Assembly: GCA_964473395.1 (NCBI GenBank)
Contig: CAYYOW010000047.1
Location: forward strand, 1-15,875
DNA: 15,875 bases
DNA from: Sulfidibacterium sp964473395
Lineage (GTDB): Bacteria; Bacteroidota; Bacteroidia; Bacteroidales; F082
Reading direction: 5' to 3'
The notes beneath the pieces were generated by a model. It was not told where the DNA came from and searched no databases. It was given only the letters and a program-made list of their open reading frames with translations. The position numbers and the translations under genes are program-made. How positions within the stretch are numbered: the stretch's first letter is position 1; the number at the start of each line of letters is the position of its first letter. This document shows, in pieces, positions 6,747 to 13,538 of this stretch.

Positions 6747-8195
6747 ATGAAACAGAAACTCATCATTATTATTTCAGCTCTTTTTTCAGGAATCCTGCTG
6801 CTTTCCTTTACTTCATGTCAGAATTCCCATGGCAGGAAAAGCAAAAAGGAGCAAAACACGATGGTAGATACAGTAACTTTTCACTCCGGCGTTGTTTATG
6901 ACAGTGTGAGCTGTTTCCGCAATCAGGGAGAATCGTATGCACTCTACCTGCCAAAGAATTACGTTGCCACAAAGAAATTTCCGGTACTGTTTTTTTTCGA
7001 TGCCCACGCACGGGGATGGCTACCGGTGAAGCGATACAAAACGCTGGCCGACAGTTTCCGTTTTATCCTTGTTGCTTCCAACGAATCAAAAAACGGCCAG
7101 GCGGCTCAAAAGCGAAACCAAATTATCTACCACTTCATGCAGGACGTAGAGCAACGTTTTTCTATTGATCCCGGCAGAATCTACACTGGTGGGTTTTCCG
7201 GTGGCGCCCGTGTTGCTGCCGGCATTGGACTTTCCAATCAGGATATTGCCGGCGTTATCGGCTGTGCTGCCGGTTTCCCGAAGCTGAACCACATCGCCAA
7301 TACCCGGCTGGCATATGTGGGCATCGTGGGAAATACAGATTTTAACTTCATGGAGATGAAACAGTTGAATAATGAACTGGAGACAGCACACTGGCGTCAT
7401 GCCCTGCTGGTTTTTGATGGCCACCATCAATGGCCGCCCATGAAGACAATGAAAAAAGCTTTTTACTTCCTACAAACCGATGCCATGCGCCGGCAACTTG
7501 TCCCGATGGACAAGCTCCTCATCTCCCGGCTGAAGGCCGGCTTCGAACAGAGGAGAAAGCTGGCCATCCAAGATAGTAATCCTTTGTTGCAGTGGCGAAT
7601 AGATCAGCAGGTCATCGCTTTCCTGAACGGGTTAACACCGGTGGGAACTTATGAAAAAGAGATGCAGAAGTTGTTACAAAATCCCATACTGAAGAAGCAG
7701 CAACAACAGCAGGTTTTTTTGAAAAAGGAAGAGCATAAATGGCAACAGACTTATGCTCGCGCTTTCGAGAACAGAGATGCAGGCTGGTGGAAAAAGGCTC
7801 TTGACCATCTTTCGGATATGCAAAAGGGCGCCAAAACACCCGCTGAAAAACAGATGACAAGGCGGCTTTTCAACTACCTCAGCCTTATGTCGTATCTGTA
7901 TGCCGATGGAAGCCTAAAAAACAACCAGGCCGCAGTTGCCGGAAAATATTTAATGATTTACGAAAAAGTGGATCCAACGAATCCGGAAGTTTACTTTTTA
8001 AAAGCGTTGCATTATGCCATGAAAGGGGAAACCAATGCCATTCTCCCCGCTTTACAAAAAGCAGCTGACAATGGATTTAGGGATGTTAAGCGGGTGGAAG
8101 ATAATCCTTATTTCTCCGATTTGCGACAAACCCGGACATTCCGGAAAATTCTACTTAGGGTGAAAGAAAATAAAAGGACGGCAGAAGAGCGCTAA
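6747..8195 (+). CDS. Lipoprotein alpha/beta-hydrolase with C-terminal TPR-like region
   Basis: The frame opens at 6645, but the ATG at 6747 starts a proper lipoprotein signal (MKQKLIIIISALFSGILLLS, then FTSC with Cys24), so I choose it; length 482 residues. Residues about 48-235 form an alpha/beta-hydrolase of the esterase/PHB-depolymerase-like type: KFPVLFFFDAHARGW before the oxyanion region, nucleophile Ser151 in GGFSGG, probable acid Asp198 in GNTDFNF, and His226 or His227 in FDGHHQWPP. Residues 250-350 are helical and Gln/Lys rich; residues 385-482 look like TPR-type helix pairs (KYLMIYEKVDPTNPEVYFLKA). It is divergent from lptE. The protein is probably anchored to the outer membrane; substrate unknown. 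Fold and triad are well supported, activity is inferred. Confidence 0.75.
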   Translation: MKQKLIIIISALFSGILLLSFTSCQNSHGRKSKKEQNTMVDTVTFHSGVVYDSVSCFRNQGESYALYLPKNYVATKKFPVLFFFDAHARGWLPVKRYKTLADSFRFILVASNESKNGQAAQKRNQIIYHFMQDVEQRFSIDPGRIYTGGFSGGARVAAGIGLSNQDIAGVIGCAAGFPKLNHIANTRLAYVGIVGNTDFNFMEMKQLNNELETAHWRHALLVFDGHHQWPPMKTMKKAFYFLQTDAMRRQLVPMDKLLISRLKAGFEQRRKLAIQDSNPLLQWRIDQQVIAFLNGLTPVGTYEKEMQKLLQNPILKKQQQQQVFLKKEEHKWQQTYARAFENRDAGWWKKALDHLSDMQKGAKTPAEKQMTRRLFNYLSLMSYLYADGSLKNNQAAVAGKYLMIYEKVDPTNPEVYFLKALHYAMKGETNAILPALQKAADNGFRDVKRVEDNPYFSDLRQTRTFRKILLRVKENKRTAEER

Positions 8196-8223
8196 ATTTT
8201 CCCTACAATAATTAATTATTTGT

Positions 8224-8231
8224 TATCTTTG
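8224..8231 (+). promoter_or_regulatory. -7 element TATCTTTG for tRNA-Cys
   Basis: Exact TAnnTTTG match 20 bases before the first tRNA base; it gives the tRNA gene its own promoter. The -33 region is not clear. Confidence 0.6.
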
Positions 8232-8251
8232 CCCTCCCTTATTAAAATCAG

Positions 8252-8325
8252 GGTACCGTGGCCGAGTGGCTAGGCGGAGGTCTGCAAAACCTTACACAGC
8301 GGTTCGAATCCGCTCGGTACCTCCA
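8252..8325 (+). tRNA. tRNA-Cys (anticodon GCA)
   Basis: A complete cloverleaf: acceptor stem GGTACCG (8252-8258) with CGGTACC (8315-8321), D stem GCC/GGC, anticodon stem GAGGT/ACCTT with loop CTGCAAA giving anticodon GCA, T arm AGCGG-TTCGAAT-CCGCT, discriminator T and an encoded CCA. It reads Cys UGC/UGU codons. It has its own -7 element and terminator. The discriminator U (T in DNA) fits tRNA-Cys identity. No integrase gene or duplicated 3' end is found near it. Confidence 0.97.
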
Positions 8326-8361
8326 GCCCTCTTAACGTGTTGAATGTTAAGAGGGCTTTTG
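8325..8361 (+). terminator. Intrinsic terminator after tRNA-Cys
   Basis: GCCCTCTTAAC (8326-8336) pairs with GTTAAGAGGGC (8346-8356) over 11 bp with a 9-base loop, followed by TTTTG. It begins right behind the CCA end. Confidence 0.85.
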
Positions 8362-8463
8362 TTATTATGGCGGTGAGCAGGCTATCACTGCAATACTTGC
8401 CGCAAGAGTCCGGAAAGATAAAACGTTTGGGCGTGGACGGACAAAATGAGGGTATCAATATTA

Positions 8464-9309
8464 TCAGATTTTAATCCTTTGCACCCTGTCCCAGCTGATT
8501 TGCTTGTTAGCAGTGTCGATGTTGATGATTTCGAAATTCTGTAGTATCTTCTCTAACTTTATCAAAGCGTTTTTGGCACCAAAACGATAGCGTAATTTCA
8601 GGTATAAATTCCTTTCAATGTAATTATGGATACCGACATCAAAATCACGGGGGTGGAAATAGAAAAGCATGTAATCTGTATCCAGAATCTTTTTTTGCAA
8701 CCACCAGTAAGGTGAAACTCTGAAATAGCCACTACCGGAATAGTTAAAATTGAAACTCAAAAAAGAGACCGTCAATACCGGAAACTCTTTTATTTCCACT
8801 CCGTTATGCTCAAAGATAAAGGGTTCCTGAGGAAAGAAAGGTGCTTTTTTGGTTTGCTTGTTTAACGTAACAACAGAGCTGTCATTTTCAATACCCAACT
8901 CATACAAAATATCCAATGCCCATAGGGTGCTGTTATTTATTGACATTCCGGGAGCACGGTACGATTTCACCTTTTTTCCAGTCATATCTTCCAGCGTTTT
9001 AATGCTACGTTCCGTATCCTTTTTAAACGCTTTTCTTCCCAAATCATCAATTTTTTTATGATAAAAGGAGTGCACGGCAATTTCATGCCCCATAGTTGCG
9101 AGCTCTTTTACCAGAACAGGATACCGCTCAGCTTCCCATCCCAGCCAAAAAAAGGTAGCTTTCAAATGTTGTTCTGACAAAAAATCACAAATCCTTTTGG
9201 TATTTTCCAATAGATGTGTTGTGGAAGTTTCCCACTCTTTCACTTTCCCGTAATGGGCTTTATTAAAAGTATGAAACCAGTCTTCTATATCGAAAGTAAG
9301 AATATGCAC
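8464..9309 (-). CDS. Polysaccharide deacetylase of the exosortase/PEP-CTERM-locus type
   Basis: A 281-residue cytosolic-looking NodB-fold carbohydrate esterase (CE4). The family motifs are all present: TFDIEDWFH (catalytic Asp7 and metal Asp10), HSFYH with metal ligands His80 and His84, RAPG at 118-121, and FYFHPRDFD around 197-204 in the place of the last motif with its catalytic His199. The early DIEDWF/H pattern is typical of the deacetylases known from exosortase loci (TIGR03006-like). It removes N- or O-acetyl groups from a sugar, probably on a lipid-linked or surface glycan. It has no signal peptide. It is divergent from the exosortase gene, 119 bases away, with no strong promoter motif between. 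Domain assignment is sure; substrate is inferred. Confidence 0.88.
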   Translation of the reverse strand: MHILTFDIEDWFHTFNKAHYGKVKEWETSTTHLLENTKRICDFLSEQHLKATFFWLGWEAERYPVLVKELATMGHEIAVHSFYHKKIDDLGRKAFKKDTERSIKTLEDMTGKKVKSYRAPGMSINNSTLWALDILYELGIENDSSVVTLNKQTKKAPFFPQEPFIFEHNGVEIKEFPVLTVSFLSFNFNYSGSGYFRVSPYWWLQKKILDTDYMLFYFHPRDFDVGIHNYIERNLYLKLRYRFGAKNALIKLEKILQNFEIINIDTANKQISWDRVQRIKI

Positions 9310-9428
9310 GTACCTTATTTAGATTAATGATATTTTCATTATCGAACAAAACCCTTTATAAAATGCAGGAAGCCCTTCCGACAGCCGTATTTTTAGTTAA
9401 CTTTCCGGAATAATTCAAATACCGTTTT

Positions 9429-10001
9429 ATGTATTGCCCTTTTTACTTCCGTATCAAACTGTTTATTCAGAGATACAAGCTACAACCATTGGTTGACGTT
9501 CTGCTGTTCGCTATCATCATTTACTTTTTCCACTGGCTTTGGTGGAGTGGCGGGCTAAAACATTTTCTGGAAGATTTTGCTTTTTTCTCAGAAACCGAAC
9601 AGTTTCTGGCACATCAGGTCTTTTTGCCTGCAGCCTGGATAGTGGAAAACATATTGCACTATCCCATTAGAACAATGGATAACACGATTTATTTAGCCAA
9701 CCATGCTTATGTTGCCGTAGAAGGAGCCTGCTCGGGGCTTAAACAATTTTATGAGTGGACTGTTTTGATGATACTTTTTCCCGGACCGTGGAGAAAAAAG
9801 CTTTGGTATATTCCGCTCGGCCTTATCGTAATTCATATCAATAACATTATCCGGATTGTGATTCTTTCGGTAGTAGTCGTCCACTGGCCACAGCATTGGG
9901 ATTTTATCCACATGTGGGTGTTGCGGCCTTTCTTTTACGTGGTTATCTTTGCTTTGTGGGTTGTGTGGGTGGAAAGAATTAAAGATAAAAGACAAAAGTA
10001 A
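9429..10001 (+). CDS. Exosortase/archaeosortase family protein
   Basis: A 190-residue polytopic membrane protein with about five to six helices. The three residues that define the exosortase family are present in order: Cys101 in VEGACSGLKQF, Arg142 in HINNIIRIVIL and His161 in WDFIHMWVLRPFFY. Exosortases are membrane-embedded transpeptidases that cut C-terminal tripartite sorting tails (PEP-CTERM and relatives) and pass the protein to an acceptor. The subtype (XrtF, XrtN or other) cannot be settled by eye. The last residues (KDKRQK) and the stop are encoded inside the left arm of the inverted repeat that borders the four-helix-bundle gene, so the C-terminus may have been replaced by an insertion. 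A weak -7-like TAACTTTC is at 9398-9405. No sorted target gene is seen in the window. Confidence 0.85.
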   Translation: MYCPFYFRIKLFIQRYKLQPLVDVLLFAIIIYFFHWLWWSGGLKHFLEDFAFFSETEQFLAHQVFLPAAWIVENILHYPIRTMDNTIYLANHAYVAVEGACSGLKQFYEWTVLMILFPGPWRKKLWYIPLGLIVIHINNIIRIVILSVVVVHWPQHWDFIHMWVLRPFFYVVIFALWVVWVERIKDKRQK

Positions 10002-10012
10002 AAAGACAAAAG
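9982..10012 (+). repeat. Left arm of 31-bp inverted repeat
   Basis: A-rich arm built from GATAAAAGACAAAAG-type units; it contains the last codons and TAA stop of the exosortase gene. A further unit, AGATAAAAGACAAAA, follows at 10021-10035. Its mate lies at 10481-10511. Confidence 0.9.
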
Positions 10013-10026
10013 TTTACTCGAGATAA

Positions 10027-10064
10027 AAGACAAAACATCAGTGGTTTCCAACCTCTTTTGTCTT
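10027..10064. terminator. Hairpin between the exosortase and four-helix-bundle genes
   Basis: AAGACAAAA (10027-10035) pairs with TTTTGTCTT (10056-10064), with a nested GGTT-tcc-AACC hairpin at 10043-10053. It lies between two convergent stops and is followed by T/A-rich sequence on both strands, so it could terminate both. Weak because the outer stem is AT-rich. Confidence 0.45.
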
Positions 10065-10067
10065 ATT

Positions 10068-10418
10068 TTATTTTCTGGTTTTTTGAACTATTGAACCTAA
10101 AATACTTTTTAGCTCTTTGGATTCCTGAATTAGCCAATCAAGTTCAACAAAGTCAACACCTGTTTCTGTAATAGCTTTTATTATTCTTAACCAGTAATTT
10201 GATTCTCTCATTTCCCTCAGAGAGATTCTTGTTTTGTTATTAAAATCCGCTTTTGAGGAACCCGCCTGTGCCTCCTCGTAATTGGAACCGGAGGAAGTAG
10301 AAGATTTTGCCAACTGATATTTAATCACTTTATACTCTGTTGAATCAGGTAAAATTCTAATAAATAGCAAACATCTGACAGCAAAATTGAATAATCGTTG
10401 TTGTAAATCGTTTTTCAT
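10068..10418 (-). CDS. Four helix bundle protein (23S rRNA-intervening sequence protein family)
   Basis: A 116-residue all-helical protein with the clear pattern of the IVP/S23 family (Pfam 23S_rRNA_IVP): RLFNFAVRCLLFIRILP in helix 1, VIKYQLAKSSTSSGSNYEEA across helix 2 (NYEEA at 46-50), KADFNNKTRISLREMRESNYWL in helix 3 (WL at 76-77) and a last helix ending in Lys/Arg. The same fold is used by Avd of diversity-generating retroelements, but no reverse transcriptase is near. Members form pentamer-like barrels and may bind nucleic acid; a firm function is not known. The ORF is enclosed by inner 11-bp and outer 31-bp inverted repeats. It lies in the gap between two convergent exosortase-cluster genes and is likely an insertion. 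Family assignment is very sure. Confidence 0.93.
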   Translation of the reverse strand: MKNDLQQRLFNFAVRCLLFIRILPDSTEYKVIKYQLAKSSTSSGSNYEEAQAGSSKADFNNKTRISLREMRESNYWLRIIKAITETGVDFVELDWLIQESKELKSILGSIVQKTRK

Positions 10419-10422
10419 AAGA

Positions 10423-10430
10423 CAAAAATA
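10423..10430 (-). promoter_or_regulatory. -7 element TATTTTTG directly before the four-helix-bundle gene
   Basis: TTG, 20 bases, then TATTTTTG on the minus strand fits the -33/-7 pattern, with a start near 10417-10420. The ATG is at 10418, so the transcript may be leaderless. The motif is part of the A/T-rich repeat, so chance is possible. Confidence 0.4.
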
Positions 10431-10480
10431 TTGGTTAAAGATAAAAAGATCAACGCTATTCAGGCATTAACATTACACCC

Positions 10481-10511
10481 CTTTTATCTTTTTACTTTTG
10501 TCTTTTATCTT
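10481..10511 (-). repeat. Right arm of 31-bp inverted repeat
   Basis: Reverse complement of 9982-10012 with a single mismatch (T for C at arm position 26). It ends two bases before the TGA (10513-10515) that would close the FemAB gene if the N-gap is removed. Confidence 0.9.
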
Positions 10512-10512
10512 G

Positions 10513-11680
10513 TCAATAGATATGCCTCACCAAANNNNNNNNNNNNNNNNNNNNNNNNNNNNNNNNNNNNNNNNNNNNNNNNNNNNNNNNNNNNNNNNNN
10601 NNNNNNNNNNNNNNNNNNNNNNNNNNNNNNNNNNCTCACCAAAGCCGGGCCCAAATAATAAGCCACAGGATAAGGTATTTTACGCCATAAACCAGCCAAC
10701 CATTTATGGTTTTTAATATTAACCCGCTGATTTACCGCGCATTCATAAATAGGAACATTTTCAACCGGCCAGTGGTTTTTGTATTGGAAGACACTTCCAT
10801 TTGCATCACTGCGGCCAAAAGAGTATACGTTTGCGTGCTGACGAATAGCATATTGTATCATTTCCCAATGCAAAAAATCCGACACATATTCTTTTTGTGT
10901 TTCCTTTTTGGTAGAAAACCAAGCGTTTTCCCAAAATCCGTTATAGGACATTAACATGGCTGCTGCTGCCGGTTTCTTTTCTTTGTAGATGACAAAAAAG
11001 AGCGCTTCTCCAAATTCATAGGCTTCAATAAAATCGCTGAAAAAGTGCCTTCCATAAGCAGGAGAACCCAGACGATGCATGTTTCTTGCATAAGCCGTAT
11101 AAAAGTCATCCAAAAGCTCCTGCTTTCCCTGTTTTACAGAAAAATTACTCTTTTCTGCTTTACGAATCTTCCGGCGAAGATTTGAGGATAGTTGCTGGAA
11201 AAGTTCTTTTTGACCCGCCTGTAAATGGATGATAGAAGAAACTTTATTGTATTTCAATTCATTCTTAACAGGGCGTAACGATCTGATGTAAAGCTTACTA
11301 CCCAACATCTCCAGTGACACCCGGCTTTTTACATCAACCTGAAAAAATCCAGAATTAATTTTCTCCTTTTCGATAGAAACGACCAGCCATTTTATCAGTT
11401 TTTCATTATCAAATTCTGCATTATCATTCCTAAACACGCCACCATAGGAAAAATGCGGGAGGCTGACCCAGGCTTTTCCGGTGTTCACCAATGGCAACAG
11501 TCCTGCTACCTTATTGCCATCAAGCAACAGGAAATACCAGGATTTCCAATGAAAATGATTTTGGAAAAAATAAAAAAGGGAGGGGTTAAAAGAAAAAGGA
11601 ACCGGAGCCGGCAGCGAGGAGGTAAAATTGTTCCAGAGGGGAAGGGCGGTGGTGGGAGAAATTTCTGTAAATTGGGACAT
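10513..11680 (-). CDS. FemAB-type GNAT acyltransferase, exosortase-locus associated (interrupted by N-gap)
   Basis: A FemAB/GNAT-fold protein of the type known from XrtA/PEP-CTERM loci (TIGR03019-like). Marks: SSNLRRKIRKAEKS in the middle, YARNMHRLGSPAYGRHFF, and FGRSDANGSVFQYKNHW near the C-terminus. FemAB proteins transfer amino acids or acyl groups to cell-wall or glycan amines; here the acceptor is probably a sugar in the surface polysaccharide. 348 residues are readable up to 10637, followed by 100 N. As written, the frame reads on to a stop at 10505, but that frame depends on the arbitrary N count. Merging the 9-base copies on both sides of the gap gives an ending LGPALVRHIY and TGA at 10513, total 352 residues, which suits the family. 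The start ATG at 11680 follows the Wzi-like gene by 126 bases. Confidence 0.85.
10535..10634. other. Assembly gap of exactly 100 N, probably closable
   Basis: A run of exactly 100 N marks a scaffold join of unknown length. The 9-mer CTCACCAAA ends the left contig and begins the right contig, so the contigs likely overlap and nothing is missing. It lies in the 3' end of the FemAB gene. Confidence 0.95.
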
Positions 11681-11722
11681 AAATATTTAAGGGAATTTGC
11701 CAGGGGGGAGAGAGAGATCCAC

Positions 11723-11755
11723 CCCCTACCCCCGCCAGCGGGGGACAAGTAGGGG
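11723..11755. repeat. GC-rich nested hairpin in the Wzi-FemAB spacer
   Basis: Outer arms CCCCTA (11723-11728) and TAGGGG (11750-11755) enclose CCCCCGC/GCGGGGG (11729-11735 with 11738-11744). It is much more GC-rich than the surroundings. No T-run follows on the minus strand, so it is not a standard terminator; it may be a copy of an intergenic palindromic repeat, or slow readthrough from the Wzi-like gene to the FemAB gene. Confidence 0.6.
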
Positions 11756-11806
11756 CTTTTGCCCAGGATTGCAAGCTATCCCTCCCGATCTTCGGTACGG
11801 GACAGA

Positions 11807-13453
11807 TTAAAAATCATAATACAAATTCCGCAGGGAGGTGCGGAGTCCGATGTAGAAATAATGTGTATTTTCCGTGGAGACATCTGACTTCAGGTTGCGG
11901 AAAACCATACCCATGGTGAAGTTCAGATTATAAGAGGGATTGATAAGGAAAGACGCTTTTAGATCCTGATAGATAAGCCGGGTACGGATTCCCTGGCCAA
12001 CATAATTACCATAGGCATTTACATACGTGTTATAGGATTTGTAAATATCTCCACCATAATTCTTCCCCGGAGGATCCAGCCCTTTAATGGAATAGAGGAG
12101 CTCATAACTAAAGAAAAGCCGTTTATAGTTATACTTTATAAAGTTTACCGATTCCCAAAAGTTGGAACCAAAAGGATGTGCCAATGGCTGGTTATAATTT
12201 CCATAATTAATACGCTCAACAGCCTCCGAGTATGTATAGGGACGTACGTAGTTAAATTCTGTCTGAAAATAAAGGTTCTTCACGTTAAGAGCATCAAAAG
12301 TTTTAAACCCCAGTTGAAAGGCCTGCTTATTAATCCAATAACCATTTCCACTTAGCACTTGATGGAGATTAAATTCGTCAAGGAGCAATTGTCCGTAAAA
12401 AACATTGTGTTTCCCCACAAGAACGCTCAGATTAAATCCCAGCAAGGCATTATCGGGAGAACCAAGACTAAATTCCACCGGGCGTAATAAGATGACCGGG
12501 TTAAGATATTGCCAATCGAAACCCCGGTAACGACCCAACGAATCCGTAGCCGGCCAGACAACAGCATCAAATAGGCTGAGCTTAACCCGTTTTGAGATAG
12601 CCCAGCTAAGATAATGAACCGTCGAATATTTTCGCGCATAGCCTAACCCCGGGATTTCCTCCCGGAGATCAAGATATTGGTTATACAGCACCATGTACTT
12701 GATATGCCAAATATTAACAACCATTTTGAAATAGGCATTCGCAAAAGAATTGTCTGATAACAGCAGGGAACGATAACCATCGCCAAGGAAATTTTTTCCT
12801 TGTCCCAGCTGAAAAGTGAAATATTTTCCGGCAGCTATTGAGATATATCCGGTAGCTGAGTTATAATCATATCCCTTGCCATTCAGATAGAAATGTTCCC
12901 CCTTACTGTCAATCAAAATTTGAAGACGGCCCTGTCCGGGAACAATCTTGTTTTTCCTGACATAGGTGTCGATATAATTAACAAAAGTGGCCTGGTTCTC
13001 ATAAAAATTGGTATAAAATGTAAAAATTTTACCAATTCGCCCTTTCACCTCAATACCTCGCGTGTTAACCCAGACATTTTTACTTTCAGAAAAGTCGTGG
13101 CCATAAGAAAAGTCCATTAACGGGTTTACCACTAAGGAAAAGTTTTTCTTATAGAGGGTTATCACGTCATCATTAAAAAGTTTATCCCAGGCTTTTTGTC
13201 TCCATTTTTTATCAATCACACGGTTCATCCGCAGAAGTGACTGCAGCGAATCATAATTAACCACCGCGTTTATATCCGAAAAAGCATAAGGCCGGATGGA
13301 TGTGTGAAACCGAACATTCTTACCATACAATGCTTTCTGCAAAGGACGGTTATACTCCTGATTTAAAGGGAGATATGCGCTTTGCGAAAAAACAGTCAGA
13401 CTTATCAGAAACAGGACAACAAAGGAAAGACTGAATCGTTTTTTTCTATTCAT
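11807..13453 (-). CDS. Wzi/RemB-like outer-membrane beta-barrel protein
   Basis: The open frame begins at 13522, but the ATG at 13453 starts a good signal peptide (MNRKKRF, then a hydrophobic core and TVFSQ before the mature part), so I use it; 548 residues. The mature protein shows alternating aromatic/hydrophobic beta strands and ends in Phe (LRNLYYDF), as outer-membrane barrels do. The segment GQGKNFLGDGYRSLLLSD is characteristic of capsule-assembly Wzi-like proteins and of the RemB-type proteins of gliding Bacteroidota. Wzi binds capsular polysaccharide at the cell surface. The gene lies 85 bases behind the 4,6-dehydratase gene on the same strand, so both likely serve one polysaccharide. 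Barrel and export are well supported; Wzi versus RemB is open. Confidence 0.75.
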   Translation of the reverse strand: MNRKKRFSLSFVVLFLISLTVFSQSAYLPLNQEYNRPLQKALYGKNVRFHTSIRPYAFSDINAVVNYDSLQSLLRMNRVIDKKWRQKAWDKLFNDDVITLYKKNFSLVVNPLMDFSYGHDFSESKNVWVNTRGIEVKGRIGKIFTFYTNFYENQATFVNYIDTYVRKNKIVPGQGRLQILIDSKGEHFYLNGKGYDYNSATGYISIAAGKYFTFQLGQGKNFLGDGYRSLLLSDNSFANAYFKMVVNIWHIKYMVLYNQYLDLREEIPGLGYARKYSTVHYLSWAISKRVKLSLFDAVVWPATDSLGRYRGFDWQYLNPVILLRPVEFSLGSPDNALLGFNLSVLVGKHNVFYGQLLLDEFNLHQVLSGNGYWINKQAFQLGFKTFDALNVKNLYFQTEFNYVRPYTYSEAVERINYGNYNQPLAHPFGSNFWESVNFIKYNYKRLFFSYELLYSIKGLDPPGKNYGGDIYKSYNTYVNAYGNYVGQGIRTRLIYQDLKASFLINPSYNLNFTMGMVFRNLKSDVSTENTHYFYIGLRTSLRNLYYDF

Positions 13454-13538
13454 AATCCCTGACTTAAGATAAGGCTTTTGATTCAAGCAAAGTGCGGCAA
13501 ATATCATCCGAAGATTACTCATTCATAGTATTAGGAAA

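Larger units (their letters stand above)
9982..10511. mobile_element. Candidate IVS-like element: four-helix-bundle gene inside nested inverted repeats
   Basis: A 530-bp unit delimited by a 31-bp inverted repeat (9982-10012 and 10481-10511, 30 of 31 identical). Inside lies a second inverted repeat, TTTTGTCTTAT (10056-10066) and ATAAGACAAAA (10417-10427), which touches both ends of the only ORF. The ORF encodes an IVP/S23-family four-helix-bundle protein, the family first known from ORFs in 23S rRNA intervening sequences, which are themselves bounded by inverted repeats. No target-site duplication and no transposase is visible. That the unit moves is inference; the repeat structure is read directly. 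Confidence 0.5.

Noticed and set aside
8270..8458. 62-residue minus-strand frame across tRNA-Cys
   Set aside because: It is the antisense of the tRNA and its terminator; the LEVPSGFEPL-type ending is a known false translation of tRNA genes.
8252..8463. tRNA-Cys as attachment site of an integrated element
   Set aside because: No integrase gene and no repeated tRNA 3' end are visible in the window.
10068..10418. Avd protein of a diversity-generating retroelement
   Set aside because: Same fold family, but no reverse transcriptase, template repeat or variable repeat is seen in the window.
10505..10534. C-terminus FGEAYLLTR of the FemAB gene read through the N-run
   Set aside because: The frame depends on an arbitrary 100-base placeholder. 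The merged contigs give a more family-like ending in another frame.
13454..13522. N-terminal extension of the Wzi-like protein from 13522
   Set aside because: The ATG at 13453 starts directly at a normal signal peptide; the extension has no signal-like features.
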